NCBI RefSeq assembly: GCF_022012335.1
Contig: NZ_JAKLTO010000003.1
Coordinates: forward strand, 372,001-436,000
Direction of reading: 5' to 3'
DNA from: Flavobacterium sp. SM15
GTDB taxonomy: Bacteria > Bacteroidota > Bacteroidia > Flavobacteriales > Flavobacteriaceae
DNA length: 64,000 nt
Of the stretch, positions 46,476-56,055 are shown piece by piece (positions within the stretch are counted from its first letter, which is position 1; each line of letters begins with the position of its first letter). A program made the position numbers and the translations under genes. A model generated the notes under the pieces. The model was given only the letters and a program-made list of their open reading frames with translations. It had not been told where the DNA came from and did not search any database.

Positions 46476-48503
46476 ATGAACATTTTAACACATAAATTCA
46501 GCACCAAACACGATACCGCCCCTTTTTCCCTTATAAAAATTGAGGATTATGTTCCGTCAATAAAAGAAGGAATTGCTCTAACAAAAGGAGAAATTGACGC
46601 AATTGTTACCAATCCTGAAGCTCCGACTTTCAGCAATACCATAGAAGCGTTAGAATTTTCAGGACAAACTCTAGACCGAATTACCAGCATTTTTTTCAAC
46701 TTAAACTCCGCAGAAACCAGCGACCAAATGCAGAAAATCGCTCAGGAAGTTTCTCCGTTACTGACTGAATTAAGCAACGACATTACCTTAAATTCAGATT
46801 TATTCCAACGCATTAAAACTGTTTACCAACAAAAAGACACGCTAAACTTAACTACAGAACAGGCGACTCTTTTGGATAAAAAATACAAAAGTTTTTCAAG
46901 AAATGGTGCTTTATTGGACGAAGACAAAAAAAGCCGTTTGCGTGAAATAGATACCGAATTGGCTAAACTAAAACTAACTTTCGGAGAAAATGTTTTAGCA
47001 GAAACCAACGCCTATCAGTTACACATCACTAAAGAAGAAGATTTAAAAGGATTGCCGGAAGGTGCTGTTGAAGCCGCTCATGCTACCGCAAAAAGCCACA
47101 ATAAAGAAGGCTGGGTTTTCACTTTAGACATCCCTAGCTATCAACCTTTTGTAACCTATGCAGAAAATCGGGAATTGCGCAAAGAATTAGTTATCGCCTA
47201 CGGAAAAAAAGCATTCCAAGACAATGAATTTGATAACCAGCAAAATGTACTTAAAATTGCTAATCTGCGTCATGAAAGAGCTATTTTGTTAGGTTATAAA
47301 ACCCATGCTGATTTTGTATTAGAGGAACGTATGGCGCAAAATCCAGAAAAAGTAAAATCGTTTTTGAACGACTTATTAGTAAAAGCCAAACCGGCTGCCG
47401 AAAGAGAATTTAAACAACTTACCCAATTTGCCAAGCAGCTTGATACGATTGAACAGCTTGAAAAATGGGACGGCGCCTATTATTCGGAAAAATTGCGTCA
47501 GGAGTTATTCAATTTAGATGATGAGATGCTCAAGCCTTACTTCAAATTAGAAAATGTACAAAACGGTGCTTTCGAAGTAGCCAAAAAACTCTTCGGATTA
47601 ACCTTTACAGAAGTATTTGATATCGACAAATACCACCAAGATGTACACACTTTTGAAGTAAGTGATGAAAAAGGAGGATTGGTAGCCATTTTCTATTCGG
47701 ATTTCTTCCCGAGAAAAGGAAAACGCAACGGCGCTTGGATGACTTCGTTCAAGCCACAATATACCAAAGACGGTAAAAATGAACGCCCTCATGTCTCCAT
47801 CGTTTGTAATTTCACCAAACCGACTCAAACCAAGCCTTCTCTATTAACTTTCAACGAAGTAACCACTTTATTTCACGAATTCGGCCACGCTTTGCACGGG
47901 ATGCTTGCCAATACCACCTATCCGAGTTTATCAGGAACTTCCGTATATTGGGATTTTGTAGAATTACCAAGTCAAGTGATGGAGAACTGGTGCTACGAGC
48001 CGGAAGCTTTGGCTTTGTTTGCCCATCATTACCAAACCGGAGAAATCATTCCTCAGCAATATGTTGATAAAATTAAGGAAAGCGCAAGTTTTTTAGAAGG
48101 AATGGCTACTCTTCGACAATTAAGTTTTGGTCTTTTAGATATGGATTTCCACAGTAATAATCCTTCTGAAATTAAAGACGTAAAGGTCTTTGAAAAAAAA
48201 TCGATGGAAAACACAGCATTGTACCCTGATATTGCCGAAAACTGTATGAGTGTTTCGTTTTCACATATATTTCAAGGAGGGTATTCATCCGGATATTACA
48301 GTTATAAATGGGCAGAAGTTTTGGATGCAGACGCTTTTGAGTTCTTTAAAGAGAATGGAATTTTCAACCGTGAAATTGCCGAAAAATTCAAAAACAATGT
48401 TCTTTCTCAAGGGGGAACTGATCAACCAATGACCTTGTATAAAAAATTTCGAGGACAGGAACCTCAACCTGAAGCACTCTTAAGAAGAGCAGGCTTAATT
48501 TAA
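46476..48503 (+). CDS. M3-family oligopeptidase (Dcp/oligopeptidase A-like)
   Basis: 675 residues, no signal peptide, so cytosolic. Zinc site HEFGHALHGM with His467, Glu468 and His471; downstream Glu ligand region DFVELPSQVMENW; substrate-binding HIFQGGYSSGYYSYKWAEVL. Degrades short peptides, a logical last step after the S46 and M43 enzymes encoded nearby. Length matches peptidyl-dipeptidase Dcp and oligopeptidase A equally, so no symbol is assigned. Confidence 0.94.
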   Translation: MNILTHKFSTKHDTAPFSLIKIEDYVPSIKEGIALTKGEIDAIVTNPEAPTFSNTIEALEFSGQTLDRITSIFFNLNSAETSDQMQKIAQEVSPLLTELSNDITLNSDLFQRIKTVYQQKDTLNLTTEQATLLDKKYKSFSRNGALLDEDKKSRLREIDTELAKLKLTFGENVLAETNAYQLHITKEEDLKGLPEGAVEAAHATAKSHNKEGWVFTLDIPSYQPFVTYAENRELRKELVIAYGKKAFQDNEFDNQQNVLKIANLRHERAILLGYKTHADFVLEERMAQNPEKVKSFLNDLLVKAKPAAEREFKQLTQFAKQLDTIEQLEKWDGAYYSEKLRQELFNLDDEMLKPYFKLENVQNGAFEVAKKLFGLTFTEVFDIDKYHQDVHTFEVSDEKGGLVAIFYSDFFPRKGKRNGAWMTSFKPQYTKDGKNERPHVSIVCNFTKPTQTKPSLLTFNEVTTLFHEFGHALHGMLANTTYPSLSGTSVYWDFVELPSQVMENWCYEPEALALFAHHYQTGEIIPQQYVDKIKESASFLEGMATLRQLSFGLLDMDFHSNNPSEIKDVKVFEKKSMENTALYPDIAENCMSVSFSHIFQGGYSSGYYSYKWAEVLDADAFEFFKENGIFNREIAEKFKNNVLSQGGTDQPMTLYKKFRGQEPQPEALLRRAGLI

Positions 48504-48520
48504 AATACTCCATAAAAAAC

Positions 48521-48553
48521 AAAAACCGAAACTAAAATAGTTTCGGTTTTTTT
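48521..48553 (+). terminator. Terminator after the M3 peptidase gene
   Basis: 13-bp stem AAAACCGAAACTA / TAGTTTCGGTTTT with loop AAA and following T run. Confidence 0.9.
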
Positions 48554-48557
48554 ATGC

Positions 48558-48586
48558 ATAAAAAAACCACCCTTTCGGGTGGTTTT
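48558..48586 (-). terminator. Terminator of the T9SS adhesin gene
   Basis: 10-bp stem AAAACCACCC / GGGTGGTTTT with loop TTTC; the plus-strand A run before it gives the minus-strand T tail. 18 nt beyond the adhesin stop. It stands back to back with the M3 terminator. Confidence 0.9.
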
Positions 48587-48604
48587 AAAATCAAAAACTA
48601 TTAA

Positions 48605-51600
48605 TTATTTCTTGATTACTTTGATTGTTTTTACTGCATTTTCCAACGTCACCTTAACTAAATAAGTTCCGCCAGCCAATCCAGACATATCAAGACTTGT
48701 TCTTGTTTGGTTTACTGATTTCACAGCCACTTGTTGACCAAGCGCATTGTAAACCTCAACATTTGAAATATTCAATGAATATTCAATGTTTAACACATCA
48801 GTAACCGGGTTTGGATAGAATTTGAATGAATTCATAGCAAAGTCGTTCATTCCTAAAGTAACCGTTACGGTAACTGCAAGCGTTGAAGTACTTGTACATC
48901 CTCCAACTGTTTGTGTTGCATAATAAATTGCACCATCTACCAATTGAGTACCTGCTGCAATTGGATTGATTCCTGCTAAAGCATCAGCATCAGAATTATA
49001 CCAAATGATGTTAGATCCTGTTGCCACAAGGTCTTCAATAGTAGCATCTGCCGGATCTGCCACAGAAATCACCTGAGTAGCCGCTCCTGTTGGTGCAGAA
49101 GGCGCTGTCGGAGCAGCATTGATAGTTTCACTAGTTGCAGAAGAAATACATCCAGTTGCTGTATCACGTACCGTTACACTGTAAGTACCAGAGGTAAGAC
49201 CTGCAAATGTTGTAGACGCCTGATAAGTAACCCCGTCAATACTATATTCCAATGATGCTCCCACTGGAGTAGACACCTGAATTGTACCAGTAGACACCGA
49301 ACAAGTTGGTTGTGTAACCGATGAACTTGGTGCCGTTGGAGCTGCTGGAATTGCATTAACAGTTACCGAAGCAGCCGAAGAAACACATCCTGTAGCTGTA
49401 TCACGAACCGTTACACTATAACTACCTGGAACTAATCCTGCAAATGTAGTTGATGCTTGGTATGTTGCTCCATCAATACTGTATTCTAAAGTTGCACCTA
49501 CTGGAGAAGATACTTGAATAGTTCCTGTTGGAACCGAGCACGTTGGTTGAACTGTAACACTTGCACTTGGTACAACTGGAGCCGCAGGAATTGCATTAAC
49601 CGTTACCGAAGCAGCCGAAGAAACACATCCTGTAGCTGTATCACGAACCGTTACACTATAACTACCTGGAACTAATCCTGCAAATGTAGTTGATGCTTGG
49701 TATGTTGCTCCATCAATACTGTATTCTAAAGTAGCACCTACTGGCGCTGACACCTCAATTGTTCCAGTTGAAACTAAACAAGTTGGCTGAACTGTAGTAC
49801 TTGCGGTTGGAGCAGCCGGAGCAGCCGGAATTGCATTAACCGTTACCGAAGTAGCCGAAGAAACACATCCTGTAGCTGTATCGCGAACCGTCACACTGTA
49901 AGTATTTGGAGTTAGTCCTGTGAATGCAGTAGATGACTGATAAGTTACACCATCAACACTGTATTCTAAAGTTGCACCTACCGGAGCAGAAACTACAATT
50001 GTACCTGTAGGAACTGAACATGTCGGTTGTGAAGTAACACTTGCTGTTGGAGCAGTTGGAGCTGCAGGGATCGCGTTCACCGTTACCGAAGTAGCCGAAG
50101 AAACACATCCTGTTGCTGTATCACGTACCGTTACACTGTAAGTATTAGGAGTCAATCCTGAAAATGTAGTTGATGACTGATAAGTTACACCATCAACACT
50201 GTATTCTAAAGTTGCACCTGTTGGAGCAGAAACTACAATTGTACCAGTAGGAACCGAACATGTTGGCTGAACTGTTGTACTAGCCGTAGCAGCAGCAGTT
50301 TGATTAATTGTAATAGTTCCAGTTGCAATTGCAGAACCACAACCTACCGGAGTAACAGTATAATTGAAAGTTCCTAATACAGATGGAGTCCCAGAGATTG
50401 TAAAGGTTCCTGCTAAATAGCTTCCTGTTACACCAGTTGGTAAACCTGAAACTGAAGCACTAGTTGCATTAGATAAAGCATAAGTAATAGCTGAAATTGA
50501 ATTACCATTACATAATACCTGAGCATCAGTACCAACAGATGAACTTAAAGCAATTGCTCTATTTCCATTAACCGTTACTGAAACTGGTGTAGTTCGAGTA
50601 CATGCAGCTGCAGAGGTAGCTGTTACATTATATGAAGCTACACCAACAGTACTTGATTTAAAATAAACTGTATTTGCATTTGTCCCTGTATAAGGTACAG
50701 TTCCAGAAGCATCAGTATACAAATCTGTAGTCGGTGACCATGTTATTGAATTTGGAGTAACACTTGACCAATCAAAAGTAGTGTTTAATCTCTTTAAACT
50801 TAAAGTTCCAGCCGGATTAGATGCCACATAAGCATTAGAACTTGGGAAGGTAGTAGATGTTACTGACGTTACCGTTTTATTGTCTGCTGTTGCAGTATAA
50901 TAAGTACTTGAATTATTCGTAGAATCAGCTCCAGTACTTCTAACATCTAAAATAATGTTTGAAATTCCATCCCACGCATATGGAGTATTAAACGTTATAG
51001 TATTAACTCCCAATTGTTGAGTATAGGTAGCAGCTGCAAACACTTCAGACAGACCAGTTGTTACGTAACCAGTTAAAGTACTCAAAGCTGTATTACCCAT
51101 ATAAACTCTATAATCCGAAACACTCGTTGCAGAACCAATTGTCGTAATATTAAACTTAATACCATTGATATTTCCTGCTTGCACTCCTGCCGCATTTAAT
51201 TCAGCAGCTGTAAACACCATTTGCATCCAATAATGCTCATACCTGTTATTAAAAGCAGTTGGTTCTATTCCATTTTGAGTTGTTACCGTTGTATCTGAAC
51301 CTATCGTAGTAGAACCTGAAGGCACAGTTGCAGTCAAGGTTTGAACGACTCCTTCACAAACAGAAGCAGAAGCAGGAGAAATAGTAAGAACAGATGGCAG
51401 CGGATTCACCGTTACGTTAACAGTTGCAGAAGTAGTACACAAACTACCGGAACTTTGCGAAGCTGTCAAGGTATAGGTTGTTGTTGAACCTGGATTAAAA
51501 ACCCATCCTGAAACAGAATCTCCAGTTACATTTGTTGCTGGCGACCATACATAAGTATCATAATCAGCACCTCCAGCTGTTAAAGTCACTGCAGAAGAGC

Positions 51601-54600
51601 TCGCTCCGTTACAAATAGAGACAGAAGAGGCACTTAACGTTAATGCAGGTGGTGTAGTAACCGTAGCTGCAACAGCAACTCTTGGAGATGAACATATAAT
51701 CTGACCGTTAATTGTAAATCTAGGTCGCACACTTGTAGTCGATGAAACAGAAGTTTCCGCAAGCATTTGAGCAGGCGTAAAACTATCTCTCTGTCTGTAA
51801 GCCGATGAAACAAACCCAACATTATCAACTTTCATTGTAGTGGATGTAGAAGTTGTTGCTGAAGGCACAGAACTCCATGCGATACTAACAACAATATTTG
51901 AAGTTCCATCCCAAGTAAATGAAGAAGAAGAACCTGTACCTGTTCCAAATACAAGTGTATTCAAACTCCCTGCAACCGGTACAAAAGAATCATTAGCTCC
52001 TGGCCCAGCATAAACTTGGGTAAGACCTGTACTGATAAATGTTGTAGTTGGCGCAGTTACATTTGCTGTGTGACCAATACTTACATTAAACCCTTGGTAG
52101 GTTTGCCCTGAATTTGTTGGTTCAAATCCTAAACTTGTTAAGTTTCCAGCAGAAAAACCTGCTGCTATCAGTTCAGATGCTTTGATAATGTATTGTGTTT
52201 TAGCACCTCCCCAAGCACCTGGAAAAATACTTTCTCCTGCAGTATTGCTGTTTGTCAATCCATTTCCTAAAGAAGAAATGCCAGCGCTATAGCTTTCAGC
52301 AGCAGCATAATAAGTTGTATTACCACTGATTGAAGGTGTTACAAATGATGTCCCTGTTCCTAATGCAGTTCCTCCATTAGCTAAAGCATACCATTTCACA
52401 GTTGTTCCTCCGCTTCCGGTAGCTGCTAAATTCACAGTTCCCGTTCCGCAACGTGTTCCTGGAGTAGTTGATAAAACTGTATTTGTAAATGTAATTTGTA
52501 CAGGAGTTGATGTGGTTGATGCAGGACCTGTTGTACATGTTACCACACATTGGTAATAAGTAACATCTGATGGTGTTGCAGTATAAGTACTATTTGTAGC
52601 CAAAGCTATATTACTGTATGTTACCCCATCTGTAGAACTTTGCCACTGATAAGTAACACCTGATCCAGTAGTTGTGTTTTGTAAACTTAAATTTACTGAT
52701 CCTCCTAAACAGATTGTAGTTGCAGAAGACACTGTGTTACCAGGGCTAGGTGTTCCTGAACAAGCATTGGATACAGCATAAGCTAAGTAACCCGTATAAC
52801 CTGCTCCCGCAGTAGCAGTATTAGTAGTAGTTGTATTTGGTGTTCCGGCAGCAAAAGTAGCTGTTGAACCTAATATTGCACTATATACTCCAGCTGCACT
52901 TGGCGCCTGTACCGGAATATTTGTAGCTCCGATTCCAGAATCCCCTAATCGCACATTGATATTAGTGATTGTACCGCTCATTAATGGTGCTTCCCATCTT
53001 TTTGATGATAATGAAAGAATAGAAGCATCTGTTGTACCTGTATTAGTGTCAAAAGCTTCCGCCTTCATAATTGACACAGCGGTAGTAGCTGGTGCTAAAG
53101 AAACTGGGTTAAAAGCCGTTTTACCTACCGGGTATAAAATATAGTTTGAATTTGCATTCCCTGAAGCAATCGTTCTGGCAAATGGACCATTGATATAGGA
53201 TGTTGCAGAACCTCCAGCTAATGTTCCTGCTGCAGAAGCGGTACCCAAAGAAAGTAAGTTCGCGGTACTTGTTGTAAAGTTTCCTGCCGTTAAGGTAAGT
53301 GTCCCAGAAACTTCAAGCGACCCACCAGCTAATGTTACCCCATTTGTATTGTTTAAAGTTACATTAGTAGCAGTTCTTGATGGCGGAATTTCGTTTGTTG
53401 TGGTATAAGCTGCCGATTGTGCATACAATAAATTGAAAGCTCCAGTCCCTAAATTCCATGTAGGTGCCGATACCAAAACTCCTCCCGGATCTGTACTTCC
53501 TGTAGAACCAACCTGAATTGTAGCAGCTAATGCTGCGCCAGTTCCAAAAGTTAATCTATCACTTCCGACAATATTCCCTGTAAATAAATTTGCACGTAAA
53601 AGTGTTATAGGTCCAGGTTGTGAAATTGTTAAACCACTTGTATTATTTAATGACACCGTGTTTAAAGCAGGATTTACTGTACCTGTACCACCCCATGTTT
53701 GAGGCATAGCTGTAACCGGGAAAAAATATAAAGTACTTGCTGTTGCACTGTTTGGACCGGCAATTGTACCGTTATTGGTAAATGTTGCTCCTCTTTGAAC
53801 ATAAAGTCCAGCGGATAGAGACACATCAAAAGTACTTCCGGCAGCAATCACAGTATTACCACCAACGATTACAGTACCTGTTCCTGAAAATGGCTGATAT
53901 CTTCCTGCAAGAACATTTACATTTCCAAGAATATTCAATGTTCCTGAAGATACCGTTCTAAATTGACCCGAACCAGTTGTAACTGATAAATTTCCTTTTA
54001 CAATTCCCGTTGTAACAGTTGTAAAAAACGGATAACTCCCTGTTAAACCAGGACAATTGAAAACTAAATTTCCAAAAGATTGATTATTATTTGTTGGAGC
54101 AGTTGTAGAAGTTGTTAAACCACTAACTGTTAAAGTAGCATTTGTAGCCCAAGTTGCTAATGGAATGTTCGGTGCTCCAGTAGTCGCTCCGGAAACATTA
54201 TAAGCACTTCCGTCTAAAAATGATAATGTGGCAACAGAACCTGTTACCCCGCTTGAACCTGCAAAAGTGTTATTGATAATTCCCGTAGCCGTCACAGTTA
54301 CCAAAGTAGCCGTACCTCCTGTAGAATTAAAAGTATTACCAGAGGCACCTCCAATGTTCAATGTACCTGCAATTAAACCAACATTTCCTGTACCAGAAAA
54401 AGCAAATGCAACTGCATTAGCTGCATTGGTCAAATTCAAAGTACTTCCGGCTGCTACCACAAAATCATCTCCAAGCGCTCCGCTGATAGTGATTGTTCTG
54501 GTAGTTGCAATATTAGATTGTAATGTTAAATTCGTATTACTGTTAACAATTAACTGACCAATAGTAAAACTAGCTAAATCAACATTAATTGTTGTAGTTC

Positions 54601-55906
54601 CACCAGGTGTTGTTCCGTCTCCATCAACAACAAGTATGTCAGTATTTGCAACAACCGATCTTGTTGCCCCTGTATTGTCTGCAGCTGTATTCCAGTTTGC
54701 AGCTGTATTCCAGCTGCCTCCCGTAGCTCCTACCCAATAATAAGTAGCAGCTGCTGTTGTAGCTTGTGTTGCTGTAGCTCCCGTACTTTCAACTCCTTCG
54801 CTTACTGCGACAACTTTCCAGTCATACGTTGTGCTTGGAGTTAAACCTGTTGCTACATAAGTATTTGTTCCTAAAGCCACATTGGCTACAAAATTATACG
54901 TTGCACCACCGTTTGTAGAACTGTAAACTACATATCTTACAATATTTGTTGTTGGTGAAGCAGCTGTCCAGTTCAGAGTCATCCCAGAAGGAGTTACAGC
55001 CGACAATAACAAACCTGTAGGCCCTGCAGCAGGTGTCGACGGTGTAAATTTATATGCTCTTCTGGAGCCATTTGAAGCAGATGACAACCCTGTAAAATCA
55101 CCCAATGCACTTACAATTGGATTAACTGTATATGGGGTTGTTGTCGAAACAGTTTGACTCGCATATAAAACAGACGCAAATAAATTACTTGTTCCCCCAG
55201 TATAAAAACCAATAGTTGGTGTTCTGTTTCCGGTTGAAATATCTGTTGCGTTAACAGTTCCATAAACATATTCAACACTTCCTGAAGTTTCATACAAACG
55301 CATTTGCCAAGTCGAATTACCAGCAGCAGCAGTACCCGTATAAAAAATCTGCATGTCTTTAAATTCAACCACCAACGTTCTATTTGGAGCTGTTCCAACA
55401 AGTTTGTAGTGAATTTTCCCAGTAGTTGTACCCGTTCTAAAATCTGCATTAAGTGCCGTAAGTAGTGGTGCTGCAGCAGTACCTCCAGTAATCCCATAAG
55501 AATTAGTTCCCACCACTACTGAACCTAACTTTAGCTGACCATCTTCATTAACTGAAAATTGTGTAAAGCCGGTTCCCATAAATACAAAATTAAAACCAAT
55601 GTTAGTCACTACAGAAGCAGCAGCATCCAGTCCAGCCCCAACTAATTGAGTTGTTCCAGATGACATATCAACTGTATTACCATTAGCATCAAGCGCCAAA
55701 GAACTTGTCGCATTCGTTGTAAAAGCATAATTAGCCGTACTTTGTCCAAAGGAACCCTGAACAAACAATACAGCCAAGAGCATTACAGCAGCATTAAAAA
55801 AACGGACAACGCCCTTAAAACGTTTCTCCGTTCGCCGCTGATGCAATGAACCCGAAATCTGATTTCCCAAACTTCGAAGTGAATTGTAATAATTCATCAT
55901 AAGCAT
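48605..55906 (-). CDS. Giant T9SS-exported adhesin with SprB-like repeats
   Basis: 2,433 residues. A basic ~35-residue extension precedes the hydrophobic signal core (FNAAVMLLAVLFVQGSFG, cleavage near 54). Then beta-rich modules: fibronectin type III ~295-375 (GLLLSAVTPSGMTLNWTAAS), a SWNTAANW module from ~390 leading into Thr/Gly/Asn-rich filamentous repeats, Ig/PKD-like domains (~1040-1140 and later), two related modules with WDGTSNIVV and WDGISNIIL, five tandem SprB-like repeats (~1870-2272), and a type A T9SS domain at the end (FKFYPNPVTDVLNIEYS, LGQQVAVKSV, KTIKVIKK). Composition is almost free of Lys/Arg in the middle. Probably a cell-surface or gliding-type adhesin. Start could also be one of the ATGs 2-3 codons in. 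Single-gene unit. Confidence 0.9.
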   Translation of the reverse strand: MLMMNYYNSLRSLGNQISGSLHQRRTEKRFKGVVRFFNAAVMLLAVLFVQGSFGQSTANYAFTTNATSSLALDANGNTVDMSSGTTQLVGAGLDAAASVVTNIGFNFVFMGTGFTQFSVNEDGQLKLGSVVVGTNSYGITGGTAAAPLLTALNADFRTGTTTGKIHYKLVGTAPNRTLVVEFKDMQIFYTGTAAAGNSTWQMRLYETSGSVEYVYGTVNATDISTGNRTPTIGFYTGGTSNLFASVLYASQTVSTTTPYTVNPIVSALGDFTGLSSASNGSRRAYKFTPSTPAAGPTGLLLSAVTPSGMTLNWTAASPTTNIVRYVVYSSTNGGATYNFVANVALGTNTYVATGLTPSTTYDWKVVAVSEGVESTGATATQATTAAATYYWVGATGGSWNTAANWNTAADNTGATRSVVANTDILVVDGDGTTPGGTTTINVDLASFTIGQLIVNSNTNLTLQSNIATTRTITISGALGDDFVVAAGSTLNLTNAANAVAFAFSGTGNVGLIAGTLNIGGASGNTFNSTGGTATLVTVTATGIINNTFAGSSGVTGSVATLSFLDGSAYNVSGATTGAPNIPLATWATNATLTVSGLTTSTTAPTNNNQSFGNLVFNCPGLTGSYPFFTTVTTGIVKGNLSVTTGSGQFRTVSSGTLNILGNVNVLAGRYQPFSGTGTVIVGGNTVIAAGSTFDVSLSAGLYVQRGATFTNNGTIAGPNSATASTLYFFPVTAMPQTWGGTGTVNPALNTVSLNNTSGLTISQPGPITLLRANLFTGNIVGSDRLTFGTGAALAATIQVGSTGSTDPGGVLVSAPTWNLGTGAFNLLYAQSAAYTTTNEIPPSRTATNVTLNNTNGVTLAGGSLEVSGTLTLTAGNFTTSTANLLSLGTASAAGTLAGGSATSYINGPFARTIASGNANSNYILYPVGKTAFNPVSLAPATTAVSIMKAEAFDTNTGTTDASILSLSSKRWEAPLMSGTITNINVRLGDSGIGATNIPVQAPSAAGVYSAILGSTATFAAGTPNTTTTNTATAGAGYTGYLAYAVSNACSGTPSPGNTVSSATTICLGGSVNLSLQNTTTGSGVTYQWQSSTDGVTYSNIALATNSTYTATPSDVTYYQCVVTCTTGPASTTSTPVQITFTNTVLSTTPGTRCGTGTVNLAATGSGGTTVKWYALANGGTALGTGTSFVTPSISGNTTYYAAAESYSAGISSLGNGLTNSNTAGESIFPGAWGGAKTQYIIKASELIAAGFSAGNLTSLGFEPTNSGQTYQGFNVSIGHTANVTAPTTTFISTGLTQVYAGPGANDSFVPVAGSLNTLVFGTGTGSSSSFTWDGTSNIVVSIAWSSVPSATTSTSTTMKVDNVGFVSSAYRQRDSFTPAQMLAETSVSSTTSVRPRFTINGQIICSSPRVAVAATVTTPPALTLSASSVSICNGASSSAVTLTAGGADYDTYVWSPATNVTGDSVSGWVFNPGSTTTYTLTASQSSGSLCTTSATVNVTVNPLPSVLTISPASASVCEGVVQTLTATVPSGSTTIGSDTTVTTQNGIEPTAFNNRYEHYWMQMVFTAAELNAAGVQAGNINGIKFNITTIGSATSVSDYRVYMGNTALSTLTGYVTTGLSEVFAAATYTQQLGVNTITFNTPYAWDGISNIILDVRSTGADSTNNSSTYYTATADNKTVTSVTSTTFPSSNAYVASNPAGTLSLKRLNTTFDWSSVTPNSITWSPTTDLYTDASGTVPYTGTNANTVYFKSSTVGVASYNVTATSAAACTRTTPVSVTVNGNRAIALSSSVGTDAQVLCNGNSISAITYALSNATSASVSGLPTGVTGSYLAGTFTISGTPSVLGTFNYTVTPVGCGSAIATGTITINQTAAATASTTVQPTCSVPTGTIVVSAPTGATLEYSVDGVTYQSSTTFSGLTPNTYSVTVRDTATGCVSSATSVTVNAIPAAPTAPTASVTSQPTCSVPTGTIVVSAPVGATLEYSVDGVTYQSSTAFTGLTPNTYSVTVRDTATGCVSSATSVTVNAIPAAPAAPTASTTVQPTCLVSTGTIEVSAPVGATLEYSIDGATYQASTTFAGLVPGSYSVTVRDTATGCVSSAASVTVNAIPAAPVVPSASVTVQPTCSVPTGTIQVSSPVGATLEYSIDGATYQASTTFAGLVPGSYSVTVRDTATGCVSSAASVTVNAIPAAPTAPSSSVTQPTCSVSTGTIQVSTPVGASLEYSIDGVTYQASTTFAGLTSGTYSVTVRDTATGCISSATSETINAAPTAPSAPTGAATQVISVADPADATIEDLVATGSNIIWYNSDADALAGINPIAAGTQLVDGAIYYATQTVGGCTSTSTLAVTVTVTLGMNDFAMNSFKFYPNPVTDVLNIEYSLNISNVEVYNALGQQVAVKSVNQTRTSLDMSGLAGGTYLVKVTLENAVKTIKVIKK
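49094..50290 (-). repeat. Five in-frame tandem repeats of 240 bp (one 237) in the adhesin
   Basis: The segment coding for GCVSSAxSVTVNAIPAAP recurs at 240-nt steps (plus-strand landmarks CATCC near 50106, 49866, 49626, 49386) and then at 237 nt (49149). Each unit reads QPTCSVPTGTI...ATLEYSxDGxTYQxSTxFxGL...YSVTVRDTATGC. 49362-49492 and 49602-49732 are identical over 131 nt, so at least two units were recently duplicated or converted. Confidence 0.95.
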
Positions 55907-55931
55907 AAAATTTAATTAATTAAAAAGATAT

Positions 55932-55939
55932 CAAAGATA
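55932..55939 (-). promoter_or_regulatory. -7 box for the adhesin gene
   Basis: TATCTTTG on the minus strand, exact consensus, 25 nt before the ATG. A TTG occurs only 13 nt upstream, shorter than usual. Confidence 0.45.
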
Positions 55940-56013
55940 TATTTATATTTCCCAAAAAAGTTTACTTATTCCCCAAAAATGTTATTTTTTAACAAAAAAG
56001 ACGGAAAACTATA

Positions 56014-56038
56014 AAAAAACAAACGTTTTGTTTTTTCT
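56014..56038 (-). terminator. Possible A/T hairpin terminator after the UbiA-like gene
   Basis: AAAAAACAAA / TTTGTTTTTT with loop CGT, 10 bp but nearly all A-T. Lies 18-40 nt beyond the stop codon at 56056 and before the adhesin promoter. Confidence 0.4.
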
Positions 56039-56055
56039 GTAAAAAACGTAAGTAT

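Noticed and set aside
49094..50290. Regular 240-bp repeats considered as CRISPR or satellite
   Set aside because: They are in frame with a 2,433-residue protein and far too long for CRISPR units.
54228..54557. Open frame on the plus strand opposite the adhesin
   Set aside because: Low-complexity Val/Ala/Pro translation explained by the biased codons of the adhesin on the other strand.
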